The notes under the pieces: generated by a model
The model's database searches: none
Seen by the model: only the letters and a program-made list of their open reading frames with translations
Told to the model about the DNA's origin: nothing
Part shown: in pieces, positions 26,239 to 34,947 of the stretch
Numbering within the stretch: position 1 is the stretch's first letter
How the letters are laid out: every line of letters starts with the position of its first letter
Assembly (NCBI GenBank): GCA_020073305.1
Contig: JAIQFK010000008.1
Span: forward strand, 186,001 to 250,000
DNA: 64,000 bases
DNA from: Terriglobia bacterium
Lineage (GTDB): Bacteria; Acidobacteriota; Terriglobia; Bryobacterales; Bryobacteraceae
Direction of reading: 5' to 3'
Position numbers and translations under genes: made by a program

Positions 26239-27375
26239 CTAACCGAGGCAAAACAGTTTGCCGTCTTGGGAGCCGATGACGAGTTTGCCTTGGGCGATGG
26301 CTGGGGAGGCGGACAAGGGGCCGCCGGCGTTGAACTCGGAGAGCTTCTTTCCGGTTGCGAGATCGAGGACGTACAGGCGGCCGTCGTTCGAGCCGACGTA
26401 GGCGCGGCCGGCGGAAATAGCCGGCGAGCAATCGACGCGCGCGTTGGTGGTGAAGGTCCAGAGCGCCTTGCCGGTGCGGGCATTCAGGCAGTGAATGATT
26501 TTGTCGCGGCCGCCGAGTACGACTTTCCCGTCGGCGACGGCGGGCGACGAATAAAACGGGAAGTGCCGCTCGGGATGCTCATATCGCCAGAGAACGCGGC
26601 GGGTGGCGAGATTGAGGCCCAGCACTTCGTTGTTGAAATTCCCGAAGTATGCGGCTTTTCCGGCGATCGCGGGCGAAGCGGCGTTGTAGCCACCCGACGA
26701 GATGTGAAACATTTCTTTGCCGTCGGTGATGCGAATCGCGCGGAACATTTCATCGCATCCGGCGATGAAGGCCAAGCCTTCGGAAACCGCGGGTGTGCAG
26801 TGCACGTAGCTGCTGGTGGTGAATTTCCAATGCACCGTCCCGGTGCGCGCCGCCAGGCAGTAGAGATTGCCGTCGTACGAGCCCACAAGCAGCCGGTCAC
26901 CCACGACCACGGGCGATGATTTGATTTCAGCGCCGGTCTTGAAGGTCCAGAGCTTCTTTCCGTCGGCCGCGTTCACGGCATGCAGCACGCCCGGAAGATC
27001 GCCGACGTAAACCATGCCGTCGTGCACGGCGGGCGAAGACTCTTCGATGCCTTCCTCGACGTGATATTTCCAGCGCGGTTTGCCCGTCTCCAATTCGAGA
27101 GAGATGAGATCGGCCGTCATCGAGCCGACGTAGACTGCGCCATCTGCAATGGCGGCGGAGGACTCGATGGAATCACCGGCCTCGTAGGTCCACAGCATCT
27201 TGAGAGTTGCGGGAAGGGAAGAAGGCGCGACGCCGGTCAACTGGGGGTTGCCGCGGAATTGCGGCCAGGAATCAGGCGTGGGAGCGGCGGCGCGGAGGCA
27301 CGCAGCGGCGGGGAGGGTGAAGAGGAGATCTCGGCGCGTCAGGGAAGAAAAACGGGGACAGGCAGCACCGTCCAC
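26239..27375 (-). CDS. Exported PQQ-like beta-propeller protein; start lies inside a repeat element
   Basis: Propeller protein of about 378 residues. After a twin-arginine leader ([20 protein letters not shown]) the mature part starts [14 protein letters not shown] and holds seven regular blades ([56 protein letters not shown]). No enzyme motif is visible. There is no ATG near the leader: the nearest usable start is the GTG at 27375, inside the left arm of element D, or a non-standard CTG at 27342. The repeat may have replaced the original start region. It is followed by the KdgD-like gene on the same strand. Confidence 0.8.
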   Translation of the reverse strand: MDGAACPRFSSLTRRDLLFTLPAAACLRAAAPTPDSWPQFRGNPQLTGVAPSSLPATLKMLWTYEAGDSIESSAAIADGAVYVGSMTADLISLELETGKPRWKYHVEEGIEESSPAVHDGMVYVGDLPGVLHAVNAADGKKLWTFKTGAEIKSSPVVVGDRLLVGSYDGNLYCLAARTGTVHWKFTTSSYVHCTPAVSEGLAFIAGCDEMFRAIRITDGKEMFHISSGGYNAASPAIAGKAAYFGNFNNEVLGLNLATRRVLWRYEHPERHFPFYSSPAVADGKVVLGGRDKIIHCLNARTGKALWTFTTNARVDCSPAISAGRAYVGSNDGRLYVLDLATGKKLSEFNAGGPLSASPAIAQGKLVIGSQDGKLFCLG

Positions 27376-27496
27376 GCGCCGACGTACAGGGCTGCGTGAT
27401 TCGCAGGATGATGCGGCTTGGGACGGTGAAGCCAGTCCCCGTTTTTCGCATTGTCGGATGATGCGGCTTGGGACGGTGAAGCCAGTCCCCGTTTTT
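27348..27496. repeat. REP-like palindromic element D with duplicated right arm
   Basis: Left arm 27348-27373 (core AACGGGGACAGGCAGCACCG) pairs with 27421-27446 at 23 of 26 positions. The right side is then repeated: a 41-nt segment at 27406-27446 recurs exactly at 27456-27496, a 50-nt period. It sits between two propeller genes and ends 4 nt before the stop codon of the upstream-transcribed one (27501). Confidence 0.8.
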
Positions 27497-27500
27497 AGGC

Positions 27501-28889
27501 TCACTTCGTTTCGGCGATAGCGAAGAGCTGGTTGCGGTTGCCGATGAACAGCGTGCCGTGGGCGGGCACCGGGGTCATATAGACGGCGCTGCCCATGTTG
27601 TTTGTGCTGATCACCTTCTTTTCCTTGCTGGCTTCGAGAACGGCTACGTCGCCGTCTTCATCGGCGAGATAGACTTTGCCGTCGATGATCATGGGCGAAC
27701 TCCAGATGGCGGCCAGCATGTCGTGCACCCAATACGGCTTTCCGGTGTTCACATCCAGGCAGTGAAGAAAACCGCTGAAATCGGAGTAGAACAGCAGGCC
27801 GTTGTAAATGGCACCGGTCGAAATGGAGCGGCGGATCTTGTCGTAATGCCAGAGGCGGCCGGATTCGGTGATGTCGCCGCGTTTGGTGGCGTCGATGGCA
27901 TAAAGATGGCCCACGCCCTCGCCGTGTTCAGGGTCCTGGCCGTTGGCGATGAAAACCTTGTTCTCGTAGATCACCGGAGTGGAAATGACTTCGTTGCGCG
28001 TCTTGGGCCACACGGAATCCTTGGGATTTAAATCGAACTCCCAGAGTTTTTTGCCGCTCTCGGCTTCGTAGCCGCGTACCCAGCCATCGCCCTGGCCGAT
28101 CACCACTTGCACCGCGTCGCCTATCTTGCCGACGGCGGCGGACGACCATTGCCCGTGCAGGATGCGGTCGCCGACCGAATTGTCCTCCCAAACCAGTTTG
28201 CCGGTGTTCTTGTTGACGGCGATGACCGCGGGCGCGCGCGGCGACGGAATATGGACGTGGCTTTCGTCCTGACCGTTGGCGGTGCTGACGTAAATCAGAT
28301 TGCCGTAGGACACGGGCGACGAGTTCGACATGTTGTGCGGCTCAGAGCCGACCTCTTCCATCATGTCGAACTTCCAGATGAGCTTGGCGTGCTTGTTGCC
28401 GTCGCCGTGCGTGTCGAGACAGCGGATCTCGCAGCGATTGGTGACGTAGTAGAGGCGGTCCCCCTCGACGAGCGGTGAAGAGCAGACGCCCTGAAACGGC
28501 CAATCGTTGGCGCGTCCGGATGGCAGCTTATCGTTGGTGTCCTGCCAGAGGAACTGGCCGTCCGATTCGCGGAAGGCCATGAGCACGCCCTTGTCGCCTT
28601 TGACCGCGGGGTCCCTCGTGCTCTCGTTGTTGGTACCGACGTAGACCTGGCCGCCCGCGACCACGGGGTTGCCGTAACTCTGCGAACCGAGTTCGGCCAT
28701 CCATTTCACGTTCTTCTTGGTTTTCACATCCCAGGTGGTGGGGATGCTCTTCATGCCGGAGACCATGTTTCGGTCGGCGGTGCCGCCCCACATGGGCCAG
28801 TCGCCTCCGGCGTTGGGCTCAGAAGCCCACACGAGGAACAGCGTTGCCGGGATTGCGGCCAGAGCTCCGGCGATCATTTTTTTGCTCAT
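27501..28889 (-). CDS. Exported PQQ-like beta-propeller protein
   Basis: A 462-residue protein with signal peptide ([18 protein letters not shown]) and mature start [18 protein letters not shown]. Blade motifs include [34 protein letters not shown] and a final [12 protein letters not shown]. It belongs to the same family as its neighbours but is larger than the gene at 26239. Its ATG is preceded by the 28889 gene's stop with a one-base overlap (TGATG), so the two are translated together. A catalytic PQQ site is not apparent; a periplasmic scaffold, sensor or sugar-binding role is open. Confidence 0.85.
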   Translation of the reverse strand: MSKKMIAGALAAIPATLFLVWASEPNAGGDWPMWGGTADRNMVSGMKSIPTTWDVKTKKNVKWMAELGSQSYGNPVVAGGQVYVGTNNESTRDPAVKGDKGVLMAFRESDGQFLWQDTNDKLPSGRANDWPFQGVCSSPLVEGDRLYYVTNRCEIRCLDTHGDGNKHAKLIWKFDMMEEVGSEPHNMSNSSPVSYGNLIYVSTANGQDESHVHIPSPRAPAVIAVNKNTGKLVWEDNSVGDRILHGQWSSAAVGKIGDAVQVVIGQGDGWVRGYEAESGKKLWEFDLNPKDSVWPKTRNEVISTPVIYENKVFIANGQDPEHGEGVGHLYAIDATKRGDITESGRLWHYDKIRRSISTGAIYNGLLFYSDFSGFLHCLDVNTGKPYWVHDMLAAIWSSPMIIDGKVYLADEDGDVAVLEASKEKKVISTNNMGSAVYMTPVPAHGTLFIGNRNQLFAIAETK

Positions 28890-31102
28890 CAGTTTGCCGT
28901 CACTTTCAGGTTGTCATAAAACACGCCGTTGGTGGCATCGCCGAACAGGCCGGGACTGCCTTGACGGTTGGGAATCGGGTCTACGCGGTCGATCAGCCAG
29001 TTGGCCGGTTCGCTCTCCGCCGTAGGCCATGCCTTTCCGCGAATGCGCGTTTTGCCGTCGGCGGTATTCTCAACGCGCAGCTTCAGGTGATACCAGGTAT
29101 CGGGCTTCCAGGAAAACGGCACGGCCACGCGGCGGGCAACTTCCGGCTGCCAGGAATTCATCTCGAGCTGTTGGTTGTTCCCGAATAGCACCAGAGTGTA
29201 TCGCTGCGCGGTGACGCCGGCGTCGCCCATCTGGCGGCGTTTTTCCGGAGCGCGCACATCGGCCTCTACGGTGTAGTTCGACCAGTTGGTCGGGCCCAGA
29301 AAGAGGCGCATGCGCTTGAACAGAGTCTCGGTGGGAGACTTGGCGAGAACCTTCTGGCCGTCGAGCTCGGCGACTTTGTACTGGCCAGCGACGGTGCCGA
29401 CCCAATGCGGAGGGACGGCGCCCACGGCGTAGGAATCAAACGTCTCGTTCCACGGAAGCGGTGGAACGACGCGCACGCGCGCCTCGCCGGTGATGGAGCC
29501 GAAGGTTGCCTTCACCAGACCTGCCTGGCCCGCCGGGTCCGCAGCGGCGGTGAACTTGCCGTCTTCAACCGAACCTTTCAGACCGGCGAGGGACCACGCG
29601 GCTTTCTCCTCGCGCAGAAATGTCCCATGTTCATCGAAGAGGCGCGCGCGAAAGTTCGCGGTTTGGCCGGAAGTCAGAATGACTTCTGTTGGCACCACCT
29701 GAACCCATGCCGGCTGCCCGGGCGGCGGTGGCGGCTCTTCCGCGGCGGCGGTTTGCGGGACCGGGTGCGACTTCTTGCCGATGGCGTAGAGCGTGTCGCT
29801 CGAGACAAAATAAACGCGACCGCGTGAAATCGCCGCGGAGGCCACAATCGGCGCAGGAACTCTTTCGTTAACGATGCCGGTCTCGTTGATGGGCATTTCC
29901 ACATCGCTCAGCACCTCGCAGCGATCTGAGTGAGGCCTGAGGATATAGAATTTCCCGGTCTCGGTTCCGACGTAGATTTTGCCGTCGCCGAAAACGGGTG
30001 AAGCTTTTTGCACCGTTCCCAGGTTCTGCTTCCAGAGCTGGCGCCCGGTGACGACGTCAAACGCATAAAGGTTGGAGCCGTTGTCCACCTGCAAATAGCG
30101 GTCGCCATCAACGACCCCGGAAGAGAATTCGCCGATGAAACCCTTGACGGTCCACTTGGCCTGGTTCATGGGGATGGTGCCCTTCGCCGTGCCGTCAATG
30201 GCGGCGAGCATTCCCATTTCGTTGCCTTCGAGATTTTCCTGGCCGTGAGAGGCGAGCACCGTGGTTCCGTTCAATACCGGCGCGGTATTGATGGCGCGCT
30301 TGCTCATCAGAAAGTGCCAGACGGGTTCGCCGGTCGAGACTTTCACCGCATGGACGCCGCCGTCGCCGAGGCCGGTAATCAGCAGGCGCATTCCGTTGAT
30401 GCGCGTAATGATGGGCTGCGAGTAATCCGTATCGAAGGGCCTGCCGCCGGGCGTGCTGACCCACACGGTTTCACCCGTCCGCTTGTCGAAGGCCATCAGG
30501 CGAATGGAGCGGTTGGATTGCGTGCCCCAGGTGGAGCTGGCGGCTTTGACGATGACGAGATCGCCATCGACGACGGGGGATGTCGTGCGGCCGCCATGGG
30601 TGGTGAACAGATCGAATTCTTCGTCGAGCGAGCGTTCCCAGATGGGTTTGCCGTCTTTAGTGAGCGCGAGCAGCGTTCCATTCACGCCGAAGACGTAGAC
30701 GTTGCCGGTTTCGAGATCGGCCGCGGGCGACGCCCAGCCCACGCGGTGCGCGGGCACGTCGCTCTGGAAAATATTGAAGCGATATTCCCAGAGCAGCTTG
30801 CCGGTATCGGCGTTGAAACACAAGACGCGCTCCTGCTCGGTCTCACCTTTACCGGCGGTGTTCTGAAGGTAGAGGCGGTCGCCGACAACGATGGGGGCGG
30901 AGCGGCCGCCGTAAGGCGCTTTCCACGCCAGGTTCTGCCCGGAGAGCGACCATTTTTCGGGCAGGTTCTTTTCGCGGGAGACACCGTCGCGGTTGGGACC
31001 GCGCCAGTCGGGCCAGTCGCCGCCCGAAGGAGGAATGGAAGCGGCGAAGAGAACAGGAACAAAAAGTAACAGCGAGAGGCGGTGCACAACGATAGCGTTC
31101 AT
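28889..31102 (-). CDS. Large exported propeller protein with Ig-like and lectin-like C-terminal domains
   Basis: About 737 residues from the ATG at 31102 (MNAIVVHRLSLLLFVPVLFAA, a signal peptide); the longer open frame upstream has no coding character. Residues 30-430 form a PQQ-like propeller opening with GGDWPDWRGPNRDGVSRE. A proline-rich linker (EEPPPPPGQP) leads to a bacterial Ig-like segment (VVPTEVILTSGQTANFRARL), then a C-terminal beta-sandwich (ETFDSYAVGAVPPHW to FYDNLKVTAN) resembling the concanavalin-like folds of DUF1080 or LamG proteins. The build suggests binding of an extracellular polysaccharide or surface ligand. It heads the three-propeller operon. Confidence 0.82.
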   Translation of the reverse strand: MNAIVVHRLSLLLFVPVLFAASIPPSGGDWPDWRGPNRDGVSREKNLPEKWSLSGQNLAWKAPYGGRSAPIVVGDRLYLQNTAGKGETEQERVLCFNADTGKLLWEYRFNIFQSDVPAHRVGWASPAADLETGNVYVFGVNGTLLALTKDGKPIWERSLDEEFDLFTTHGGRTTSPVVDGDLVIVKAASSTWGTQSNRSIRLMAFDKRTGETVWVSTPGGRPFDTDYSQPIITRINGMRLLITGLGDGGVHAVKVSTGEPVWHFLMSKRAINTAPVLNGTTVLASHGQENLEGNEMGMLAAIDGTAKGTIPMNQAKWTVKGFIGEFSSGVVDGDRYLQVDNGSNLYAFDVVTGRQLWKQNLGTVQKASPVFGDGKIYVGTETGKFYILRPHSDRCEVLSDVEMPINETGIVNERVPAPIVASAAISRGRVYFVSSDTLYAIGKKSHPVPQTAAAEEPPPPPGQPAWVQVVPTEVILTSGQTANFRARLFDEHGTFLREEKAAWSLAGLKGSVEDGKFTAAADPAGQAGLVKATFGSITGEARVRVVPPLPWNETFDSYAVGAVPPHWVGTVAGQYKVAELDGQKVLAKSPTETLFKRMRLFLGPTNWSNYTVEADVRAPEKRRQMGDAGVTAQRYTLVLFGNNQQLEMNSWQPEVARRVAVPFSWKPDTWYHLKLRVENTADGKTRIRGKAWPTAESEPANWLIDRVDPIPNRQGSPGLFGDATNGVFYDNLKVTAN

Positions 31103-31216
31103 GGCGTTACTCTCTCGAAAGGCATGGCGGGTGAACCCAAGATATAATCGCTGGCGTTTCGAGTCAAGGAGCGGGTAAGGGTTGGACGGGCGGGAGGGGG
31201 TGGAGGTCACGCGGAG

Positions 31217-31255
31217 GGCCGACGAGGGCGTCGGCCTGCGGACCAGGGGGTCCGC
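31217..31255. repeat. Twin hairpins with identical AGGG loops
   Basis: GGCCGACG-AGGG-CGTCGGCC (31217-31236; 8-bp stem) is followed 1 nt later by GCGGACC-AGGG-GGTCCGC (31238-31255; 7-bp stem). The second stem equals part of the hairpin at 4608. They lie in the 183-nt gap between the divergent propeller gene (31102) and the PEBP gene (31286). Nothing else is recognised there beyond two TATAATCGC stretches (31143 and 31266). Confidence 0.6.
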
Positions 31256-31285
31256 CCCACCGGGATATAATCGCGCTGGTGGTTT

Positions 31286-31744
31286 ATGGCGTTCAAGCTG
31301 ATTATTCCTGCGTTCAATGAGGGCGCGGTCATTCCCAAGCTGCACACGTGTGAAGGCGCCGATCTTTCGCCGTCGGTCGAGTGGTCGGGCGAGCCCGCGG
31401 AGACCGCCAGTTACACGCTGATCGTCGACGATCCGGATGCGCCGGTGGGTACGTGGAATCACTGGCTGCTGTTTGACATTCCGGCGCCGGTTCACTCGCT
31501 GGCGCAAGGTTACAAGCCGGGCCAGTTGGGCGTGAACGGCAGCAACGATTTCGGCAAGCAGGGGTACGGCGGACCTTGCCCGCCGAAAGGCCATGGGCCG
31601 CACCGGTATTTCTTTAAGCTGTATGCGGTGAAGGCGGCTTCGCTTGGGCTGAAGGCGGGCGCCAAGCGAGCGGAGATTGACCGGGCGCTGCGCGGGCACG
31701 TGCTGGGAGAGGTGCAGTACATGGGGAGGTACGAGAGGAAGTAG
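31286..31744 (+). CDS. YbhB/YbcL-type PEBP (Raf kinase inhibitor-like) protein
   Basis: A 152-residue protein matching the bacterial phosphatidylethanolamine-binding protein family over its full length: LYTLIVDDPDAPVGTWNHWL carries the DPDAP and nearby His residues of the ligand site, GGPCPPKGHGPHRYFFKLYA is the second signature. No signal peptide is seen, so it is cytoplasmic like YbhB. The molecular role of bacterial members is unknown. A TATAAT lies only about 15 nt upstream of the ATG, within reach of a very short leader. It converges with the enoyl-CoA hydratase gene, 6 nt apart. Confidence 0.9.
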   Translation: MAFKLIIPAFNEGAVIPKLHTCEGADLSPSVEWSGEPAETASYTLIVDDPDAPVGTWNHWLLFDIPAPVHSLAQGYKPGQLGVNGSNDFGKQGYGGPCPPKGHGPHRYFFKLYAVKAASLGLKAGAKRAEIDRALRGHVLGEVQYMGRYERK

Positions 31745-31750
31745 GGGCCG

Positions 31751-32518
31751 TCAGGGTTTCTTCAGGAATTGCTCGATGCCGTGGCGGCAGTCGTCAGTCT
31801 GGCGCGCGATGGCGTTGATGTTGACGCCCGCGCTCAGAGCGGCTTCGAACGCCATGGCGTCGATCTGATACAGAAGGCTCTTGGTCAAGGCCAGCGCTGA
31901 CGCCGAACGGGCGGCGAGCTGCGCGGCGTAGGATTGCACTTCCTGGTCGAATGAGGCGTCCGGGAAAATGCGGTTAATCATGCCGATTTCGAGCGCCGTG
32001 CGGGCGGAAAAGCTTTCGCCGCCGGTCAATAGTTCGAAGGCGCGCTTCTCGGATACGGAGCGGCGCACGATGGCCATGACCATCGCGGGCACAAAACCGA
32101 TTTTGACTTCGGGATAGCCAAACTGCGCGGACTCGGTTGCGAGGATGATGTCGGCTGCCGTGGCGATGCCGCACCCGCCCGCTAGCGCACGGCCCCGAAC
32201 GGCTGCCACGATCGGCCGGGGATGGCGCCGCATATCGAGGAAAACGTCGGCGAGCTGCCGGGCGTCGGCCACGTTCTCCGTCACGGTGGCGTTGGCGATC
32301 TGGTGCAGCGCGGCCAGGTCGGCGCCCGCACAGAAATCCTTGCCCGCGCCCGAGAGAAGCACCACGCGGACTTCAGCGTTCGCCGCGGAGTCGGCCAGCG
32401 CGCGACGGATCTCCGCAATCATCTCGGCGTCGAGCGCGTTGCGTTTGTCCGGCCGGTTCAGGGTGAGACGCGCGACGGGGCCATCGAGCGAGTAAAGGAT
32501 TTTGCGGTACTCCGCCAT
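31751..32518 (-). CDS. Enoyl-CoA hydratase/isomerase family protein
   Basis: A 255-residue crotonase-fold protein. Oxyanion-hole segments are SGAGKDFCAGADL and VRGRALAGGCGIATAADI; the position of the first catalytic Glu of classical hydratases is not clearly occupied in GGCGIATAADIILA, while YPEVKIGF supplies the second conserved Glu. It may therefore be a hydratase, isomerase or methylglutaconyl-CoA hydratase-like enzyme. It lies 10 nt downstream of the PQQ dehydrogenase on the same strand; no other beta-oxidation gene is near. Cytoplasmic. Confidence 0.88.
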   Translation of the reverse strand: MAEYRKILYSLDGPVARLTLNRPDKRNALDAEMIAEIRRALADSAANAEVRVVLLSGAGKDFCAGADLAALHQIANATVTENVADARQLADVFLDMRRHPRPIVAAVRGRALAGGCGIATAADIILATESAQFGYPEVKIGFVPAMVMAIVRRSVSEKRAFELLTGGESFSARTALEIGMINRIFPDASFDQEVQSYAAQLAARSASALALTKSLLYQIDAMAFEAALSAGVNINAIARQTDDCRHGIEQFLKKP

Positions 32519-32528
32519 GACCGAGTCC

Positions 32529-34112
32529 CTATTCTACCGGCAATGCGAATGTCATTACCGCCGATCCCGACGGCATCGTGACATATTGCCGGCCGTTCAC
32601 CATGTAAGTCATGGGCGAGTTCTGGATCGCGGTGCCGGTGCTGAACCTCCACAAGTTTTTGCCGGTTTTGGCATCGAAGGCCATGAGATAGCCGTCGGCG
32701 TCACCGGCGAAAATGAGGCCGCCGGCTGTCGAGAGCGTACCGGCCCAGGGCGCGTGAAAGTAGCGGAAATCCCACTTGGTCTCGCCGGTCAATGGATCGA
32801 GGGCTTTGAGCAATCCCCACTCGGGCTCATCGGTGACACCGCGCGAGACACTGCCGAAGTAAGGCCGCCCTTCAATGTAGACCGGGGGGTTGGTGTAGTA
32901 CACATCGCACTGCTCGCGCACCGCGAAATAAAACAACCTGGTTTCGGGATTGTATGACGGCGCCATCCAGTTGGCTGCGCCTGCAAGCCCGGGGCAGAGA
33001 CGAGTGCCGTCGACCGAAGGCTCCTGGTCCTTCATGAGGAGCGGCCGGCCTTTGGCGTCCAACTCGGTCGCCCAACTTTGCCGGGCGAACGGCTTACCCA
33101 TCAGGAATTCGCCCGTTTCGCGGTCGAGGACATAAAAGAACGCATTGCGATTGGCCTGCACCACCAGTTTCCGCTCGCGGCCTCTCCAGTTGAGGTCGAG
33201 CAGCATGGGAGTTTCCGCGGCATCCCAGTCGTGCGTGTCGTGGGGAGTGAACTGAAAATACCACTTGAGCTTTCCAATATCCGGATCGAGCGCCACCAGC
33301 GAACAGGTATAGAGGTTGTCTCCCTTGCGGACATAGCCGTCCAGGTCCGGTCCCGGATTTCCCACTCCCCAGTAAAGCGTGTTGAGCCGCGGATCGTAGG
33401 TGCCAGTCATCCACGTGGACCCGCCGCCACGCTTCCAAGAATCCGCCAGCCAGGTCTCGCCGCCGGGTTCGCCATTGGCGGGAACGGTCCAGAAGCGCCA
33501 GGCGCGCTTGCCTGTGGCGGTGTCGTACGCGTCAATGAAGCCGCGAATGCCAAGCTCCGCTCCGGAGATGCCGACAATCACTTTGTCCTTGATGACGATG
33601 GGGGCCAGCGTGGCGGTGTACTGGCCGTTATGAAACTCCGCCATCTCGGTTTGCCAGAGGAGTTTTCCGGTGCGAGCTTCGAGCGCGACCACGTTGGCGT
33701 CCGGCGTCACCATGAACAGGCGGTTGCCCAGGATGGCAAAGCCGCGGTTTGGCGCATTGGCTTTGCGGCCCGGCGGAAACGCGTGCTTGTACATCCAGAG
33801 CCGGCGGCCGCTGCGCGCATCGAGCGCGTAGGCGTAGCCGTTGCCGGCCGTCAGGTACATTACACCGTCGACTACGAGCGGCACGGTTTCAAGCGAGCCG
33901 GTTTGTCCGGTCTGGAAAATCCAGTCGGCGCGGAGGTTCTTGACGTTGGAAGTGTTGATCTGGTTGAGATCACGGTGGCGGACGGCGCTATAGTCGCCCC
34001 AGTAAGTCAGCCAGTTCTGCTGTTCGCTTAACGCATGGACCAGCCGGTCGAAGGTGACGCTCTGCGCCGGAAGGAGCGATGCCAGCGCGAACAGACAGAG
34101 TACGCGATTCAT
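32529..34112 (-). CDS. PQQ-dependent alcohol dehydrogenase-type quinoprotein
   Basis: A 527-residue exported quinoprotein (leader MNRVLCLFALASLLPAQS). Unlike the other propellers here it keeps the catalytic set of methanol/ethanol dehydrogenases: the Glu in GISGAELGIRGF, the Asn of QANRNAFFYVLDRETG and the Asp of FTPHDTHDWDAAE. The adjacent Cys-Cys pair of classical enzymes is not seen. It should oxidise an alcohol or sugar in the periplasm and pass electrons to cytochrome c. The diheme cytochrome gene upstream overlaps it by 4 nt, which supports this. PQQ biosynthesis genes are not in the window. Confidence 0.88.
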   Translation of the reverse strand: MNRVLCLFALASLLPAQSVTFDRLVHALSEQQNWLTYWGDYSAVRHRDLNQINTSNVKNLRADWIFQTGQTGSLETVPLVVDGVMYLTAGNGYAYALDARSGRRLWMYKHAFPPGRKANAPNRGFAILGNRLFMVTPDANVVALEARTGKLLWQTEMAEFHNGQYTATLAPIVIKDKVIVGISGAELGIRGFIDAYDTATGKRAWRFWTVPANGEPGGETWLADSWKRGGGSTWMTGTYDPRLNTLYWGVGNPGPDLDGYVRKGDNLYTCSLVALDPDIGKLKWYFQFTPHDTHDWDAAETPMLLDLNWRGRERKLVVQANRNAFFYVLDRETGEFLMGKPFARQSWATELDAKGRPLLMKDQEPSVDGTRLCPGLAGAANWMAPSYNPETRLFYFAVREQCDVYYTNPPVYIEGRPYFGSVSRGVTDEPEWGLLKALDPLTGETKWDFRYFHAPWAGTLSTAGGLIFAGDADGYLMAFDAKTGKNLWRFSTGTAIQNSPMTYMVNGRQYVTMPSGSAVMTFALPVE

Positions 34113-34888
34113 CGGATTCCCTCCGCTTTCTTCACCGCGGCGCCCGCGTTCAGATCGCCGTGCAACGTATCCAGATAAGCCAGCAGGTTCTGCATGTCAT
34201 CTTTGTCGAGCGAACTATAGGCCGGCATCAGCGATTTCGTCTCCGGGATCACCTGCTGCACCTCGTCCTTCTGGAACATCTGAAAATTCTGCGAAGCATT
34301 GCGCAACTGGACGGTGAAGGTATCTTCATTGATCCGCACGCCGGTGATGCGTTTGCCGTCGCGCGTGATTACGGTCACCCCGCCGTACTCTTGCGGGATG
34401 TCGGCGGAAGGGTTGACGATGGACTCGCGGATGTACTCGGGCGAGCGGCCTGCGCCGATGCGGGTCAGCTCCGGCCCGTAAACACTGCCTTCCGTGCCGA
34501 TGCGATGGCACCCGGCGCAACCGCTGCGCTCGTAGACTTTTCGGCCCCGAACGGGATCGCCCGCGACCGGCGCCGCCTTGGCGGCGGATCCCGATAGCGT
34601 CCGGAGGTAAGCGACCAAACGAGCGAGCTCGTCTTTGTCGAAGTCGAAGGCAGGCATGGAGGTGCCGGGAACGCCGGCGCTGATAACGTTCTTGATGTCG
34701 GCATCGGTGGAACCGTGAGCCAGTCGCGCGGAATTCAGGATAGGCCCGCGCCCACCTCCGCCCGTGAGACCGTGGCAGAACGCGCAGTTGCCGCGGAACG
34801 TCGCTTGGCCGTCCGCGAGATCCGCTCCGGTCTGGCTCCAGGCGAGGGACGAACAGAGAACGAGCGCGGCCGTGTACGCAATTCGCAT
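34109..34888 (-). CDS. Periplasmic diheme cytochrome c
   Basis: A 259-residue exported protein with a signal peptide (MRIAYTAALVLCSSLAWS) and two CxxCH heme sites, C35-H39 (CAFCH) and C124-H128 (CAGCH). Axial methionines are plausible at Met78 (TSMPAF) and in the final SLMPAYSSL. The second domain contains the DGKRITGVRINEDTFTVQL strand typical of heme-binding domains in Acidobacteria and Planctomycetes. It overlaps the PQQ dehydrogenase start by 4 nt and is the probable electron acceptor of that enzyme. It is divergent from cca. Confidence 0.92.
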   Translation of the reverse strand: MRIAYTAALVLCSSLAWSQTGADLADGQATFRGNCAFCHGLTGGGGRGPILNSARLAHGSTDADIKNVISAGVPGTSMPAFDFDKDELARLVAYLRTLSGSAAKAAPVAGDPVRGRKVYERSGCAGCHRIGTEGSVYGPELTRIGAGRSPEYIRESIVNPSADIPQEYGGVTVITRDGKRITGVRINEDTFTVQLRNASQNFQMFQKDEVQQVIPETKSLMPAYSSLDKDDMQNLLAYLDTLHGDLNAGAAVKKAEGIR

Positions 34889-34947
34889 AATGGGAAATTA
34901 GCTATTCTATACGATCGGCGCAAAGGAACCGCCGCTGTTCGCCCGTT

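Noticed and set aside
30008-31069. Open frame of 353 codons antisense to the large propeller gene
   Set aside because: It lies wholly within the propeller gene, has no start signal and no family resemblance.
26239-31102. Calling the three tandem propellers PQQ dehydrogenases
   Set aside because: They have propeller blades but not the Glu, Asn and Asp set seen in the protein at 32529, so enzyme activity is not supported.
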